Origin: Atherinomorus stipes
Taxonomy: Eukaryota > Chordata > Actinopteri > Atheriniformes > Atherinidae
DNA length: 64,000 bases
Assembly: GCA_023101725.1 (NCBI GenBank)
Contig: JALJCO010013676.1
Span: 10,001 to 74,000 of the forward strand
Direction of reading: 5' to 3'
The translations under genes were made by a program, and so were the position numbers. This document shows positions 12,340-24,965 of this stretch, in pieces (the first letter of the stretch is position 1; every line of letters starts with the position of its first letter). Below the pieces are notes generated by a model. It was not told the DNA's origin. It made no database searches and saw only the letters and a program-made list of their open reading frames with translations.

Positions 12340-14384
12340 ATTTTTATTGTTTCTGTACAAAATATACACATTTTAAATATATAATGCAACCAATTGAGGC
12401 TAGCTAATTAGACAGTCATTACAACAGGTTAGTAGGATTTCATTGTTCTAAACACAGTACATGCGGGTATAGACAGGTTTTACTTGTGGGCAGAAAAACA
12501 ACTTAAAAACCTGGCAATCAGAGCCAAACCACTTTTGTCCTGAAAAAAACAAAAACAACAAAAAAACTTGAATAGCTAAATAGAAAAAAGGACATTGTTG
12601 GAAGTGCATGTTTACAAAAAGAACATTTCTGCACCTCTGTTCTGTGCTCTGAGAGGAAAGAGAGGTTGTATGAGTGGAAAGGTACTGTGATAGAGAACAT
12701 TATTGCTATTCCACGTTGGTCTCACTGCACTGAATTTAATTAAGGTTTGAGTGCCTCTGGTACATCATCTTAAATGGAGGAGACGTTTTGGTGTAAAAAG
12801 AGGCAAATGAATGGCTGCAAATTATTCAAATATATATTAATCAGAGCTTAACATGCAGGTTTACAACCCAGAATTACACTTGAGTCAGGACAGTGTGCAG
12901 GCATACCAAATAGCCAGTACTTTATCTCTGGTTGCTTTTTTTTTTTTTTTTTTTTTTAAATCAAGCTAAATACATATGATCTTCCTCTGTTTTCACCCAC
13001 TGGTGGGCTAAAGGTCTTAGCATAGGTTTTACGTACCTCTTTATTTCTCTTTGGTGTTACAGGGAGAGGAAGATTAAGAAGTGGGGAGGAGTGGAAAAAG
13101 AAAACAAATCCCTCTTGTCCCTTAATAACGATGCACGCAAACATATGCCTTTTTGAAATTGGATTTGCCTAATTTAATGCATTTTTGTTAAAAGTAGGAG
13201 AACCTGCTACAGCCACACGACATCTCAGAATACAAGGAGTTCACAAGTACAGTCTGCATCTAATAAATTTCCTTTGATTGTGTTTTGACTGTGGCCCATA
13301 TTGAGAAATGCCTGATTGGTCAAAAGCTCATTGACCACAAAGCAATCCCCATATTGTACTGGCTAATTATCACACCACTGGGAAGGCTATAAATAGTACA
13401 ACAGTCAACAGACAACTACTGCTAGGACTGTAATAGTTTGGAAGGCCAGGAATTATTCTACCAGAATCCCATGAATGGAGGTGGTGGTGTGACTAGATGT
13501 GGGTGTTTTTGCCCACGAGAGTTTTACATCAGTAAAATGGTCAGCATCTCTTTCCCTTGCACATGCACACACACATACACGAAGGGTGAGGCACCTGTGA
13601 ATGACTAGGAACAGCAGACAGACGAGCAGACTTTGGAGTATCTCTGTAAATACATAATTAGATATTAGTGACATCATCATGCGATACTGAAATCAGTTCC
13701 TCGTGGAAAACAATACTTTAGAGCCTCCGTCTGTGAAACAGGATCGCTTCGATCTTCAATTTTTGGGGGTGTTCTCCCAGGATGTGTATTTTTTTCTTTT
13801 GTCCACCAGGTGGCCACAGATTCATTTCTATCTTCCCGGCCGGCTCCAGGGAGGCGTTCCTACGCGCACAGAGGCAGGATCGGAATAATAAATCCAGTCA
13901 CCACATCAGGAGGAAGGGAGAAAGTGATTTTGGATCAAGAAAAAGGGCAACTTCTTCCCTCTGAGATCAGCCTTCAGAGGGCTGTGATAGTTCCTCCATC
14001 AGTAATAAATAAAAGTTCAGATAGAACAGGTGATGCGGGGGTTGAGGGGGGGTGTTAGGTGTGGCTGCAGGTGTGAGCTCAGTGCAAGCCTTACTTCACT
14101 GTGCCTCTGGGATAAAACTAAGGTTCTGCATGATGACGATGGGAGTCGAGGAGACTCCGCCGTTGCGTGGAGAAATGCCACTGAGGGTCCAGGAGGAAGG
14201 AGAAGGGCCTCTCTGCGCCCCCAGGACTCACAGCTCTCAACAGTGACACAAGCACTAGCCTGCAAGTCATTCGCCCACACAAACACGCACACTCATTCAC
14301 AATGTCTCTTTATCTCCTCAATCGCAGCTTCACGTCCACACCCACTCTCCTCCCTGGGGCCAGTGTCCCTGCAAAGCCACATTC
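12340..14384 (-). other. kcnip2: Probable kcnip2 3' UTR
   Basis: This is non-coding sequence downstream of the kcnip2 stop codon, read on the minus strand. A poly(A) signal (AATAAA on the minus strand) lies at 12343-12348, giving a 3' UTR of about 2 kb. Other AATAAA hexamers, for example around 13039-13044, could give shorter forms. Extent is inferred. Contains a T-run at 12937-12957 and a promoter-like module (see separate entry). Confidence 0.4.
13314..13420 (+). promoter_or_regulatory. Promoter-like module (inverted CCAAT plus TATA box) antisense to kcnip2
   Basis: On the plus strand, gattggt (inverted CCAAT box) at 13314-13320 is followed about 70 bp later by a consensus TATAAATA at 13388-13395. 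The spacing is that of a classic polymerase II core promoter, with initiation expected near 13415-13425. No plus-strand coding region follows. It may be chance, part of an old repeat, or the start of a non-coding antisense transcript. Confidence 0.2.
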
Positions 14385-17208
14385 TTAGATGACGTTCTCA
14401 AACAGCTGCATGGACTGCATGATGTTCTCGTCCTGGAGAAAGACAGAAAGCAAGGAGATTTCTGCTCATGTGGAAAAAAAGTGGCTCGAATAATTCAAAT
14501 AATTGTCTTACAATTAACTCAGGGGAAGCAATCCGTCAATTCGTCAGTTCAATGATCAACAAGCCAATAGCATCAGTTCAAACTGATCAAACACTTACAA
14601 GGTTTGTTTAAGAACAAGCGAAATCATTTACTGCTGCTTTGTTGCAACAACAATCCTGTTTTAGTCTGATTTCATCCAGTTTTCTTTTACATTATGTGAA
14701 CATTTTAAAGCTCACTGCAGAATGTGGCACATGCAGTTTATTTTTTCGAAAATATATTTTTTCATCTAAATGGGAAAAGCTCAGGGGTACAATTACATTG
14801 TGATATTTACATTTTTTGAGATTTGATATGAACTGAAGTGATTGCATTTAATCAGCATGCGATATATTGACCATTGGCTCCTGAAAAAAATCAAAATTAT
14901 ATTGTGGTAGAATTTGTGACATTGGCAAATACTGAATCAATCTAACATTGTATTGTGATCCAACATGCGATTAACACCACTGTTAAATATTTTGTATTAT
15001 TGTTAAGAGGCAGAGAAGAAAAAAGATATGTTTGTGTCAAAGTATGGGAATAAAAACTACTCCAGAGTGCATAAGTTTTATGCATAATCCTTTCCTTCCT
15101 TGGCTATTGTCCTCTGCTTTGCTAAGAAGCTGCCCCTTTTCTTTTCTAGATCAAGTTTTAGACATCATCCAGTCATCCAACACCCTTTTATATGAGCTAA
15201 ACAACAACTACAAGTTTATTCCCAAGAGAAATGAGGCTCCTTTCACTTGCAAAACAGAAGTGTAGGGATACGGGAAGGAACTGGGCTGAGGCCTAAAAAA
15301 AAGAAAGAATCTATGCTCCTATGAAAATTGCTAATTAACACAAGATGTGTTTGTTTATGTTTGCAGAAATAGATGCAAAACTGTTGTAAACATTCTTTTT
15401 TAGGTGCTGTTATCACTAAAAATCCTGCCATGACAGAGGTAGACTAGGTGTTTCCCCTGACATTCAGTCTTTATGCTACACTAAGCTCATTGTCTCCTGA
15501 TTCCCACTGCATGCTTAATGTGGCAGGAATGCAAAAAAGCCACAAAAATCCACTAAAATGTTCAACTATTCCCGTAGGACTTGAAACTCACAAAGCTTTT
15601 CTGACATACCTTTTTACATGACTCGATGAACTCATCTATGGTAACCACTCCATCTTTATTCTGGTCCATTTTCTGCAAGAAAACAGCAGCCAGATTCACT
15701 TGCTAAAGAACTGTTTCTGTGGTTTGACACAATTATGCAGTGAAAGCTAATGAGACAGCAAAGACTGCTGAGCTGGACCTGGAAGAAGCTTTCCACATGG
15801 TCTCTTGGGGCATCGTCCTGCATGGTGGGGTATGTGTACTTCCCCATCATGTCATAGATGGATTTCATGATGTCCAGCATCTCCTTAGAGTTGCAAGGCA
15901 AACAGAATAGGTTACTAACTAGCGCGGTATACATCATACAGTATATATATTTTCAGAGACTGAAGCTTTGGTCTCGATATAAAAAGGAAAGTTAATGTGC
16001 TTTTGGATTAACTCATCAAAGAGGTTGCATGGATTCATCATAGAGAGATGCATGCAGCCCTGAATGAAGTCAGCTTATGTCAGTGTGATGTCGGCATGCA
16101 TGTTACCTCTTTGGTGATGCAGCCGTCCTTGTTCAAGTCATAAAGGTTAAATGCCCAGTTTAGCCTGTCATTAACGGTCCCTCTCAGGATTATAGATAAG
16201 CCAAACACAAAGTCCTGGGGTAAAAGGGAAACTGTTCAAGCATCACTTTAGGTTCTGACTGTAAATAAAATGAAATGGTTTTAACAGCTTTTTCCCTCTG
16301 GGTGGATATTTAGACATGTTAATGTTGATACAACTGCTGTGGTAAGTTTCAGAGGGGAAGATTGGCGTTATTATCCTTTTAAAAGAGGTTGATTTAGGAA
16401 CAGAGCTCACCTCAAAACTAACAGAGCCGTTCTTGTTTGTATCGAAGGCTTCAAACAGGAAATGTGCATACATACTCGAATCTGCAACGGTAGACACTTC
16501 CAGTAACCCACGAGCCCTTTGAACATTGAGGATTAGCGGTGATCTAAATATAGACTAGTTATAAAAATAATTTCAAATACAACTGGAGGCAAGTGGTTAA
16601 CATTTCATCAACCTAAATATCATGAAATGAAAAATGACTTTGTCTCTGCGGTGCATGTACTGTATTACAGCCCAGCATTATAATGAGTTAATTACATTAT
16701 ATTCATTCATTGTGATGATGAAAACTCTCTTTTCTCTCTCTTTTTAAAATATCTTGAAGTATTCTTGTAAATGTAGGTATATACTCAGGTGCACATCTCA
16801 GTGTTTGGGAGAGCTCACCTCCCTGAGGGAAGAACTGGGAGTAAATGTTCTTAAAGTTCTCCTCATTCACCACTCCACTCGGACACTCCTGGGACAAAAA
16901 AGAAAGGTAATTGAGAGAGGTCATTAATTTCCATCTAGCCGAGAACACAGAAAGGACAGCGCAGATTCCTCACCCCTGACCAAATTGATACTGCTTTAAA
17001 CTCCCATTAAGATCCACTACAACCACATTTCTAAGGTTTATTCATCATTTACAGTGTTTCATCTTTTGTTAAACCAGACCTACATTCTTGAAGCCCCGGT
17101 AGAGAACTTGCAGCTCCTTCTTGGTGAACTTGGTCTGCTCCTCCAGCTTGTCCATGCTTTCAGGGCGATGGCACACTGTAGATAACTCAAAGTCATCTTC
17201 CACGCTGT
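14385..17208 (-). CDS. kcnip2: Kv channel-interacting protein 2 (KChIP2), constant EF-hand exons
   Basis: KChIPs are cytoplasmic calcium-sensing subunits of Kv4 channels (A-type and cardiac transient outward current) that change trafficking and inactivation. Seven minus-strand exons: 17084-17208, 16819-16888, 16411-16481, 16107-16214, 15779-15883, 15610-15672 and 14385-14432 (stop TAA 14385-14387). Lengths 125/70/71/108/105/63 nt match the KCNIP family exon pattern, and all junctions are GT-AG in phase. They encode 196 residues, from the split Asp/Asn codon through [16 protein letters not shown] to the C-terminal [11 protein letters not shown]1 is degenerate ([12 protein letters not shown]). 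EF2 loop [12 protein letters not shown] has Asp at position 12. EF3 ([12 protein letters not shown]) and EF4 ([12 protein letters not shown]) are canonical. [20 protein letters not shown] and LSTVCHRPE match KCNIP2 better than KCNIP1, 3 or 4. The first constant exon needs an upstream phase-1 exon, so N-termini come from alternative exons further up. Confidence 0.95.
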
Positions 17209-17331
17209 CTGTGTGGGACAGAAAAAGATGAGTTAGCAGCTCATCCTGAACCCCAGAGTAGCAACAACCTCATCAAAAGAGTTTACCAGTTTTCTTCAAA
17301 TACTACTGAAATGATCATGTCCAGCTTTTAT

Positions 17332-18000
17332 AGGGTGCTTGAAAGTTGGTGAACCTTTTAGAATATTCTAAATGTCATTATCATCAGAGTTTCACAAGTC
17401 CAGAAATTAGACAGAGAACTAATTTTAAAAGAAAGTTACACATGGCATTTAGTTATAAAGGAACTGAGCCTTATTTGAAGACAGGAACATCTCTGGGATT
17501 GTCAGTTAGTTTGAGGTAATGTTAGAAATTGCGGTCAGATTCTCATGTGACGGTGTGTGGTTTGATTGCGAGTCCTGGTTATTTAATGAACAGGAAACAC
17601 TGAAAGTCTGTTGTCATCTTATTCTTTTGTGGAAGTGCATCATGGCATTCAACAGACGTTTCTTAAGACCTCAGAATGAGTTGTTGACACTCATCAGGTT
17701 GGAGAAAGTTACATAAATCACCTCTGAATAGTCTGAACTTTGCCAGTTGGAGGGGAAAATCCAACAAGCAAAGACACCTTTGAAGGGAAGGTGTTGTGCA
17801 GTGACACCCCAACACCTTCTCTTATCGAGGTTCAACAAGACAAAGGGCTGCTGGAACTATGTGTTGTGGACAGAAGAGATCAAAACTAGGATGTTTTATT
17901 ATTTAAATTTGGAAAATCATTTGAATTCATTTCAGTTATTAGCTCTTTCCATGCACTGCCACTTTGAGGAGAGACTATTGCACCTCAAATGAACCTCTTT
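17332..18000 (+). mobile_element. Tc1/mariner-like transposon remnant in kcnip2 intron
   Basis: The left part (tgcttgaaagttggtgaacc, from 17337) resembles a terminal repeat common in fish mariner-like elements. At about 17850-17890 a plus-strand frame reads GCWNYVLWTEEIKTRMF, matching the transposase block around the first catalytic Asp (W-N-x-V-L-W-T-D-E-x-K), here with Glu-Glu. The frame is otherwise broken, so this is an inactive fossil. Confidence 0.6.
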
Positions 18001-18369
18001 GTTCTGTTTTGGGCTGCTGGATTGTAGAGTCCCTCTGAGCTTGCTTTGAAGGTAGTGTCCTAATCAACATGTACAGTAAGAGATACTGGATTTAAAAGCA
18101 TGCTCTGATTGGGAGTTGCACCAGCTCTATATAACCTAAAGTGAGCACATTTGTGTTTGGTCGATTGTTTCCATGTTGAAACTTTGTTGCTGCTTGACAA
18201 TTATTCCTAAACCATTTGAAAGCCTGTTTATTTCTCTCTTCTCCACTTACAGATAACAACTTTTTCTGCTACTGACTCTTGTTTTGTGTTGTCTATCATT
18301 TCAGATGATTGAAGTCTGAGGAATCAAGACATATTGGCAATTAAACGATTTATTCATTTAACAAAGAAG

Positions 18370-18810
18370 GGTTTTGGTAGCATGTGGAAGAACCACACAC
18401 ACCACCAACACTTCCACCTCATGCTGCTCACACACTGCTGTGGGATGGCATCCCATTCTTCAACCATCTGGCACGAATAGCATATACAAGCTGATGCTAC
18501 AAGTGTTCAATAGGGTTGAAGTTGTGACTGCAGGGAAGTCATTCCATCCTCTCCATCCTTCTGGAGGCAGCCGTTGGTGGAGGCAGTGTGATGGTGTGGG
18601 GCGGCATCTCCCTCACCAGACAAACAAAACTTTCCACTCTATTGATGCAGCAGCTAGCATAGCATTCTCCTTGTCTGATCCAGACTCTATAATACAGCAA
18701 ATGCAGCTGAATCTGAAATTACAACTGAATGTAACATTCCTCCATAAGTCTAGGTTTTGGTGCACATGTTGCAGACACCAGAGCAAGAGAGCCTGAGAAT
18801 AAAGGGCTGT
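18370..18810 (+). mobile_element. Tc1-like transposase fragment in kcnip2 intron
   Basis: At 18579-18608 the plus strand encodes GGSVMVWGGI, a hallmark of Tc1-like transposases, followed by SLTRQTK. The upstream sequence (cattcttcaaccatctggc and ttcaatagggttgaag) also resembles transposon-derived repeats common in fish. Frames are interrupted, so only a remnant is called. Confidence 0.55.
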
Positions 18811-20194
18811 CATGGGAGTCAATAGCAGCATAAGCTGTTTGGTACTGGCAGAGAAGATTCAGCAAGTTTCTCATGAGCTTAACCCGCACATTAAAACTTT
18901 GCTGCTCATGTCACAAATGCATTTTCCTCAAAAATGCAGCACCATTTAGTAGCAGTAGTAGTTGTAACCTTTATTTTACCAGGAATAAAACTCACTGAGA
19001 TTAAAAACTTCTTTTTTCAAGAGTGACCAGGCCAAGACAGCAGCATTAAATCAACAAAATAAAACACATAAACATACAACACAGAATAAAACCAGAAACA
19101 CACACAAAAACCCTTCAAGAAACATTTCAAGAAAACAAATTTAAAAGGGAATTAAACGTATTTTCCAGTGGTATAATATTTGTAACCATTAAGCATTGCT
19201 TTCAACAAAGAAATAACCCACCAAACACAAATGTCTTTACTCTTTGTGCTAAACTGGCATATAGAAGCGGGAATGCACAGGTGTACTAAAAATGGCTGTA
19301 TTTTGCCTCAGTGAAGGACCTATTAATGGGCATAACGGTTTATTGTCAAGGCTTATTGGGCCATTAAAAAGAAGCACATTACACTTGTACTTTTTAAAGC
19401 TGACATGTCAAAAAGTCCATGATAAAGTCAAGTTTATTTGGTCAGTCATGATCAAGCAAAAACACACAATGGGAGTATGGCAAGGGCACATTAAAAGGAA
19501 AATGTCTGTTTATGAGCTGAACTTGCAGAGTTAGTGGGTTCTGCAACAAAAAAGTAATTGTGAGAATTATTAAGATAAAAAACTTGTGAAAGGAGGTGAA
19601 GTGAGCAGTTCAACTGAGGAACCACCAACACAGAAAAATGAGCTACAAGTCCTCCAAGCTGATGTGCAAGAAACTCACATCAGATACTTCTACAAGTGTG
19701 GAGACATTTGCCGCTTACAGATGATGTGTACTATATAATATGGAGTCATTTTTCTCAGTAAATAAATGCTTTAGCGGTACATCCCAGTTTTATCAGCCTC
19801 TTCAAGTCTTGCATGCATGTCATTTGAAGGTTCACAAAATTTCTATCATCATTTTACATAGAGCTGTGATATCCATTATTGACTGTTTTATTTCATTAAA
19901 CATATTCAAATTTATTTACAAGTTGCAATTCAAGCAATTTACAAACACATTTATTTGAATGAGTACTTTATATTAGAGAAAAGCACGACAAGCTCAAACC
20001 CACAAAATAAACTAAGAAAAGTCCTAAAGGGAGGAGAGAAGAGGTGTTTTATCATTCTGAAATACTTTTAAAAGAAATAAGGAAAGCCACTTACTGATAT
20101 TTTCCACATCCTATTCTTAAACCACCTGTGTGTAAAGTTAGCACACTGCTCGCATTTATTATAACTTAGCTTTATTTTGTAGTTCTGTTAAAGG
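18811..20194. other. kcnip2 intron sequence, nothing recognised
   Basis: AT-rich intronic DNA between the first constant exon and the LLPCC cassette. Short open frames do not resemble known proteins and lack fitting splice sites. Confidence 0.5.
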
Positions 20195-20221
20195 ACACAC
20201 ACACACACACACACACACACA
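20195..20221 (+). repeat. (AC)n microsatellite
   Basis: About 13 uninterrupted AC dinucleotides, 180 bp downstream (in kcnip2 sense) of the LLPCC cassette exon. Confidence 0.95.
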
Positions 20222-20399
20222 TTCTGCCATCAAATGCCACATAAATGCTGCAGTCCTGAAGGCTTTTGTGGGTTTGTTTTCTATGTTAACACTGAATGTT
20301 TGAGTAACCAATCCACACAGATGTCCGTGTGAACCCTCTCAGTCCACTACAGAGGCTGCAGGAAGGAAGCAGAGATGTGGAGAATGAAGGAGCACTTGC

Positions 20400-20498
20400 T
20401 TTGAGAGATTGAGGGGGCAGTCGTGGGCTTGCAGCACGGCAGCAGCTTGAGGAATCGCTGCTTTATGGTTTTTTTACTTTGGCTGGTGGAGGGATTAC
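20400..20498 (-). CDS. kcnip2: kcnip2 alternative cassette exon with LLPCC palmitoylation motif, GC splice donor
   Basis: This is a minus-strand exon of 99 nt (2 + 32 codons + 1), so it is symmetric (phase 1 in, phase 1 out) and can be skipped without a frame change. It encodes NPSTSQSKKTIKQRFLKLLP then CCKPTTAPSISQ, matching the KCNIP2 exon with KQRFLKLLPCC, whose paired Cys are palmitoylated in mammalian KChIP2. The acceptor is TTGCAG|GT. The only donor that keeps frame is AAA|GCAAGT (20394-20399), a GC-AG intron; joining it to the constant exon gives SISQ-N-SVED, as in other KChIPs (SENSVDD, QNSVED). The nearest GT downstream is out of phase. The preceding exon must end in phase 1. The family's MRGQG-type first exon was not found in this window. 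Confidence 0.88.
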
Positions 20499-22033
20499 CT
20501 GCAATCGCCAACCATAGCACATGGGTTAGATACACATCTGTGCCCCACACACACACAAGTCTGTGATTCACTTCACAGACACATGCCTGCAAAACACACG
20601 GAACATGCAACAGACAGATGCAGCAATAAACTATTGGAGTTCATGTCTTTAATCAAACAGGTATCTGCTTGCTGGCTTGGCTGAGCGAAGGGAGACCATG
20701 AGCACTTCAAATGAGTACGCCATCCTGCCTTACAGAGTTGTCACTTCCACTGAGCCACCTGTTTTTTTGCCACTTGTTTATTTTCTAATGTAGTTTAGGC
20801 TACCGAATCAAATGACACTCATACACGATGACACATCAGTGTAATTGCGCTGCAATGATAACAGCAGAGTATCTCTACAAATCAAAAATGTTTCACTATC
20901 ACATCAAACTTGGTGATAATGGAGAAGCCCTTGCCGGTACACTGCGATACAAAACCCCACATTGTGAAACCTGAATCAATCATGTGGTGCCAACTCATCT
21001 CAAAGCATACAAACTTCGCCACATCTCTCATCACTATGACAAAACTCAGCACACAAACACACACAAAATCTCATACATAAACCTAGGTACAGGTACGTGT
21101 TCCTGCCTCTAAGTTTCCATGGCAACAATACCTTCACCCCTTTTTAGGAGGACCCCAGCAGTCTAAGGGATGAAGGCCATTATAAGGTGAAAACCCAACA
21201 GAACCGCTGCACCTCCACTGACAACATAAACTCTGTGATGTGTCATCCCGTTGTCTCTCTGCTCTGCTGAGCCTTGGGGGCTGTGAGTCTCCTGACCTGT
21301 GGCTCTGGTATTATTTGCAACCAGAGCAGGCGGTGTACATAGTCCAGTGCTTTCCCGATCCATCCATCCAGCTGTCTAGCAGGCCCAACCCCATGCCCAG
21401 GGGTCTGTAAATGAGTTAGTAATTCATCTTTTTCCACATGAACCAAACAACTGACCGCAATGCAGAAATCAATATAATATACTTTAAAAATTTAACAGAA
21501 TAACTCTGAAATGAGGCACGGGAGATTATACACCTGAAATTAATTTTCCAGCCCTGTCATCCTGCAACATCCCACATCTTCACCTTCAGAGAACTTTAAA
21601 ACAGCTGGACTCAGAAATGAGGTTGTTTAATTGACTTTTAATGCAGTATATTTCACCTTTATTCAAATATTAAGGATACATCACACTTCATACTAATTCC
21701 AAGTAGTTTTTGGAGCTATTTAAATTTGGTCCTTTATGCCAAAGTACCTCCTGACTGTTCTAATAAATGCTCTGAAAGTTTGATATAAGCAGATGAAAAG
21801 CAACAACAACGACAAAAGAAAAGAAAAAAGATTTCTTTTCAGGATTTTTCTGCCTCTGGATGAAGCAGTGAGCTTGAAATGCTTATGAAGACCATAAAAG
21901 CTGACTCTCCTGGAAACTGTCAGTCATTAGATGCTTGTTTTAGGACTGAGACGCCTTTTCCTCTGTCACTGTCTCACAGCCCGCTCTCCATCTGTTTCTA
22001 TCTCTGTACTTTGTGGCTTTACATGGCGTTGGC
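20499..22033. other. kcnip2 intron sequence, nothing recognised
   Basis: Intronic DNA between the cassette exon and the TATC microsatellite. An open frame on the minus strand near 21163-21363 ends in a hydrophobic stretch (VYVVSGGAAVLLGFHLIMAF) but has a stop directly after it and no in-phase donor. Confidence 0.5.
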
Positions 22034-22193
<160 letters not shown>

Positions 22194-22926
22194 GACAGTC
22201 TAATCTTCAAAACAACTTGGTTACTTCTCTCCTTCAATGTTGAAGTAATGTGATAAATTTGCTCTCCAGCCTTTGATGTTACTTTTTTTCTTTTCTTTTC
22301 TATTATTTATTTATTTGTCTGGAGTGGCACTGACAATGACACCAGGAATTCTTTCATTCTCGACTGACTAAAATCTGTTTCTTTCCATGCTCTCGGCTGT
22401 TGTGTGGCATTATGATGCTGCTAGCATTCAGCAAGCACTATAGTGATTATGCAATTTCAGCTCAGTAGTTTCCCCCTGGGGTAGTGCTGACAGACCATCT
22501 CGGCTTCTCAGAAAATAGAAAAAAGAAAGGAGAAGAAGAAGAAGAAAAAAAACCCAGAATTTTTCTCTTTTAGCCAGATGGTAGCATTTTGTGTGTGCAT
22601 TATCTTGGAAATGTTACAGAAACTTTGAGTTTCCTTACCCAAAAAATATTTCTTTGTCAATCACCAGGCTTTCTTTGTACGGTGTTATGGTGATATTTGT
22701 GGTCGACACATGTTTCATATATGCTAACTATGGAACTGGTTTCATTACCAACTTATCACACACAGTCACTTTATAAGAAGCATTACTTTTGAGTGTACAT
22801 AATTCCCCATAAGCATATTTTTTTCAACATACAAGTTAGTTTGATAAACTAGAAGTACCTCAGAGTTTGATGAAGATGCAATGAAACCACAGCAACTGTA
22901 ACAGTTGGGATAGACTCCATTGTATA

Positions 22927-23457
22927 AGGGGTCTGCAACGCTCACAATACAAAGAGCCATTTTTGCCCCAATCTAGCTAAATAAAACTTGTTTAGAGCTG
23001 CAAATGCTGCAAGACCTTGTGAAAAAAGTACAACCTATAATTTCTGATAAATATCTACTATATGAAATTTGTCTTAATTTTTGAAGAGCAACAATTTTAT
23101 TTCTATTTTTAGGTACTAAAATAATAATTTAAAAAAAGTTTTGCAAAAACAAACAAACAAACAAACAAAAGATGCATTTGCTTTTGTGGGATGTTTATAT
23201 ATGTGAAAATTTATGTCCAAAAATTCCAAGCTAGTGACAAAAAAAATAGCTATTAAAACATTTTTGATACTTTTAGTGTCATAAATAAATTTAATGCAAT
23301 TAGTCCATGAAAAAAACTGCTAAGATTTGCATTTGTTACTGTATATATATTTAAAAACAGTTGGTTCTTTAACATTTTTAGCCAATATTATTGGGAGTCA
23401 TTATGTAAGGTCTGAAGAGCCACCTGTGGCTCCAGAGCCACAGGCTGCAGACCCCTG
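22927..23457 (+). mobile_element. hAT-like non-autonomous element (MITE)
   Basis: The termini are inverted: aggggtctgcaacg at the left and ggctgcagacccctg at the right. The interior has agagccatttttgcccc at one end and gaagagccacctgtggctcc at the other, the pattern of a widespread hAT-type MITE in fish that starts CAGGGGTCTGCA. The left terminal C is mutated to A. About 530 bp, AT-rich inside, no transposase. Confidence 0.7.
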
Positions 23458-24513
23458 ATATAGACAATATGGATGAATGGATGAACACAGTCCTTATACT
23501 ATCCCTTGGTGACACAACTTGTTGCATAAGTCTGCCGTCTATCATGTAACATTTCCAAAGTATTTAAACTGAGACTCTACATACAACAAAATAGTTTTAG
23601 TCCCTAAATCAAACCAAACGAGCAGTTTTAAAGTTTAACAACAACCTAACAAGACATCTAGATTGGTCACAGAACTTGACTTCCCATTGAAAGTCTTGTT
23701 TTATTGCTCAATCACCACTGCAAGCTGAATATCAGTCTTCAAAGTTTCATTCAGTTTCATGCAGATTTCCGCTTTGCATGTTGCAGAATGATGCCAAACG
23801 GGTATCCTGCGAATTACAACAAGGGTTCCTGACGAAACGTCAGTATGTGAAGAGTTGGAGGTGAGAATGTTTTGTGCTGGTCCCTAAATGCAAAACTGCC
23901 AAAAATAATAAAACTGCCCCCTCTGAGCATGAGCTCAGACAGCCCTGATGACACCTTGAGGGTTGCATCTCCAGAGTTTATTATTGTAAAGCTCCCTCCA
24001 GAAACACAGAGGCAAAGCCTTTTACTGTATGAAGGGAAAACTGATTCGTAACAACAAAATATTTCTGTTGTTAGTATGTTGTCATATTGCTTTAAAAATG
24101 ACAGTTTATGTCCAAACCTGATATAATTACAGACAAAATCTTCATGATGTTTTACGTAAGTAAAAAAACTGAAGTAGGAACCTCAAATGTTTTTTTGTTT
24201 GATTTGTGATGTGGTATGAATTGTGTATTACAATAAGCTGTAAGGTGTAGAGACATAGATAGATTTATTTTCAATCCTCATACAAAACCACTCACATGTG
24301 CATAAACTGCACAGAAGAAGGGGCGTGACAATGATGACAGCTATTTAGTGAAGAAATTGGGCCAACATGTTTAATTCTGATTAACGCAGAAACAAACACG
24401 AATGCTTATGAAGGCAACTCCTCTTTCCAGCTGAGTGTGGTCACTCCCCTACCATGTTAAACATTTACATAAACTCGATGCTTGTCTTTCTTGCTTTTTT
24501 TAACGTTTCTTAC
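23458..24513. other. kcnip2 intron sequence, nothing recognised
   Basis: Unremarkable intronic DNA downstream (gene sense) of the 24.5 kb first exon. No conserved open frame seen. Confidence 0.5.
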
Positions 24514-24637
24514 CTGCCACAGAGAGGTCGATAAGCCCCAGAAAGTGCATCAGTTTGAGGGAGCTGCAGACCACCAGGAGGATACCCACAGTCTGCAGCC
24601 CCTCCACCTCCCACTTGTCTCGGAAGAACAGATGCAT
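24514..24637 (-). CDS. kcnip2: kcnip2 alternative first coding exon, membrane-type (copy B)
   Basis: This minus-strand exon runs from ATG (24637-24635) to the donor GCAG|GTAAG. It is 124 nt: 41 codons plus one base, phase 1. The last G joins the constant exon as GAC (Asp), giving ...LSVA-D-SVED and a protein of about 237 aa. It encodes MHLFFRDKWEVEGLQTVGIL then LVVCSSLKLMHFLGLIDLSVA. The hydrophobic part (about residues 15-38) aligns with the KIS/transmembrane N-terminus of KChIP4a (EGLEMIAVL...LEQFGLIEAGLED) in length, the EGL start, the central VV, the Lys and the final FLGLI. These segments tether KChIPs to membranes and suppress Kv4 inactivation. A at -3 supports the ATG. It is a diverged second copy of the exon at 42848-42953. 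Expression was not tested. Confidence 0.82.
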
Positions 24638-24965
24638 CCTTTCCTCCTTCCTCTCCCTCTGTTCCTGTCAACAAAAATCTCTCTCCTGCCTTGGGGCGAC
24701 CACGTTCCCACGCCCCCCTCCCTCAGTTTCCGAGCAGGAATGCACTTCCTTCGTCTCCTCAGTCTCTCCTCTCAGTCTCCCTCTATATGCCGGTGTTTGG
24801 CCATCCTAACTCCGCACAGCTCCCACCCGCTTTCCTCTCGGAAGGTAGATTGTTATTCTCCTCGTTTCCTCTCCCGGAGCAGTAAGCGTGTGGCAGCAGG
24901 AATGTCGAGTTGCTACTCCACCCCCGCCTCCACTGGCTCTGTCAAAGGTAGTTTAAGCTCCAGGT
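24638..24965 (-). promoter_or_regulatory. kcnip2: Probable 5' UTR/promoter of the copy-B first exon
   Basis: GC- and purine-rich sequence directly upstream of the ATG, on the minus strand, with a higher CpG content than the surrounding intron. A weak TATA-like CATATAGAG lies near 24784-24792. Inferred from its position before a first exon. Confidence 0.35.

Noticed and set aside
13550..13580. Short AC-rich patches (also near 48400-48480 and 60955-60975) as larger microsatellites
   Set aside because: Too short and interrupted to list as separate features.
21163..21363. Minus-strand frame ending in a hydrophobic segment, considered as another membrane-type kcnip2 exon
   Set aside because: A stop codon follows the hydrophobic stretch and no in-phase donor precedes it.
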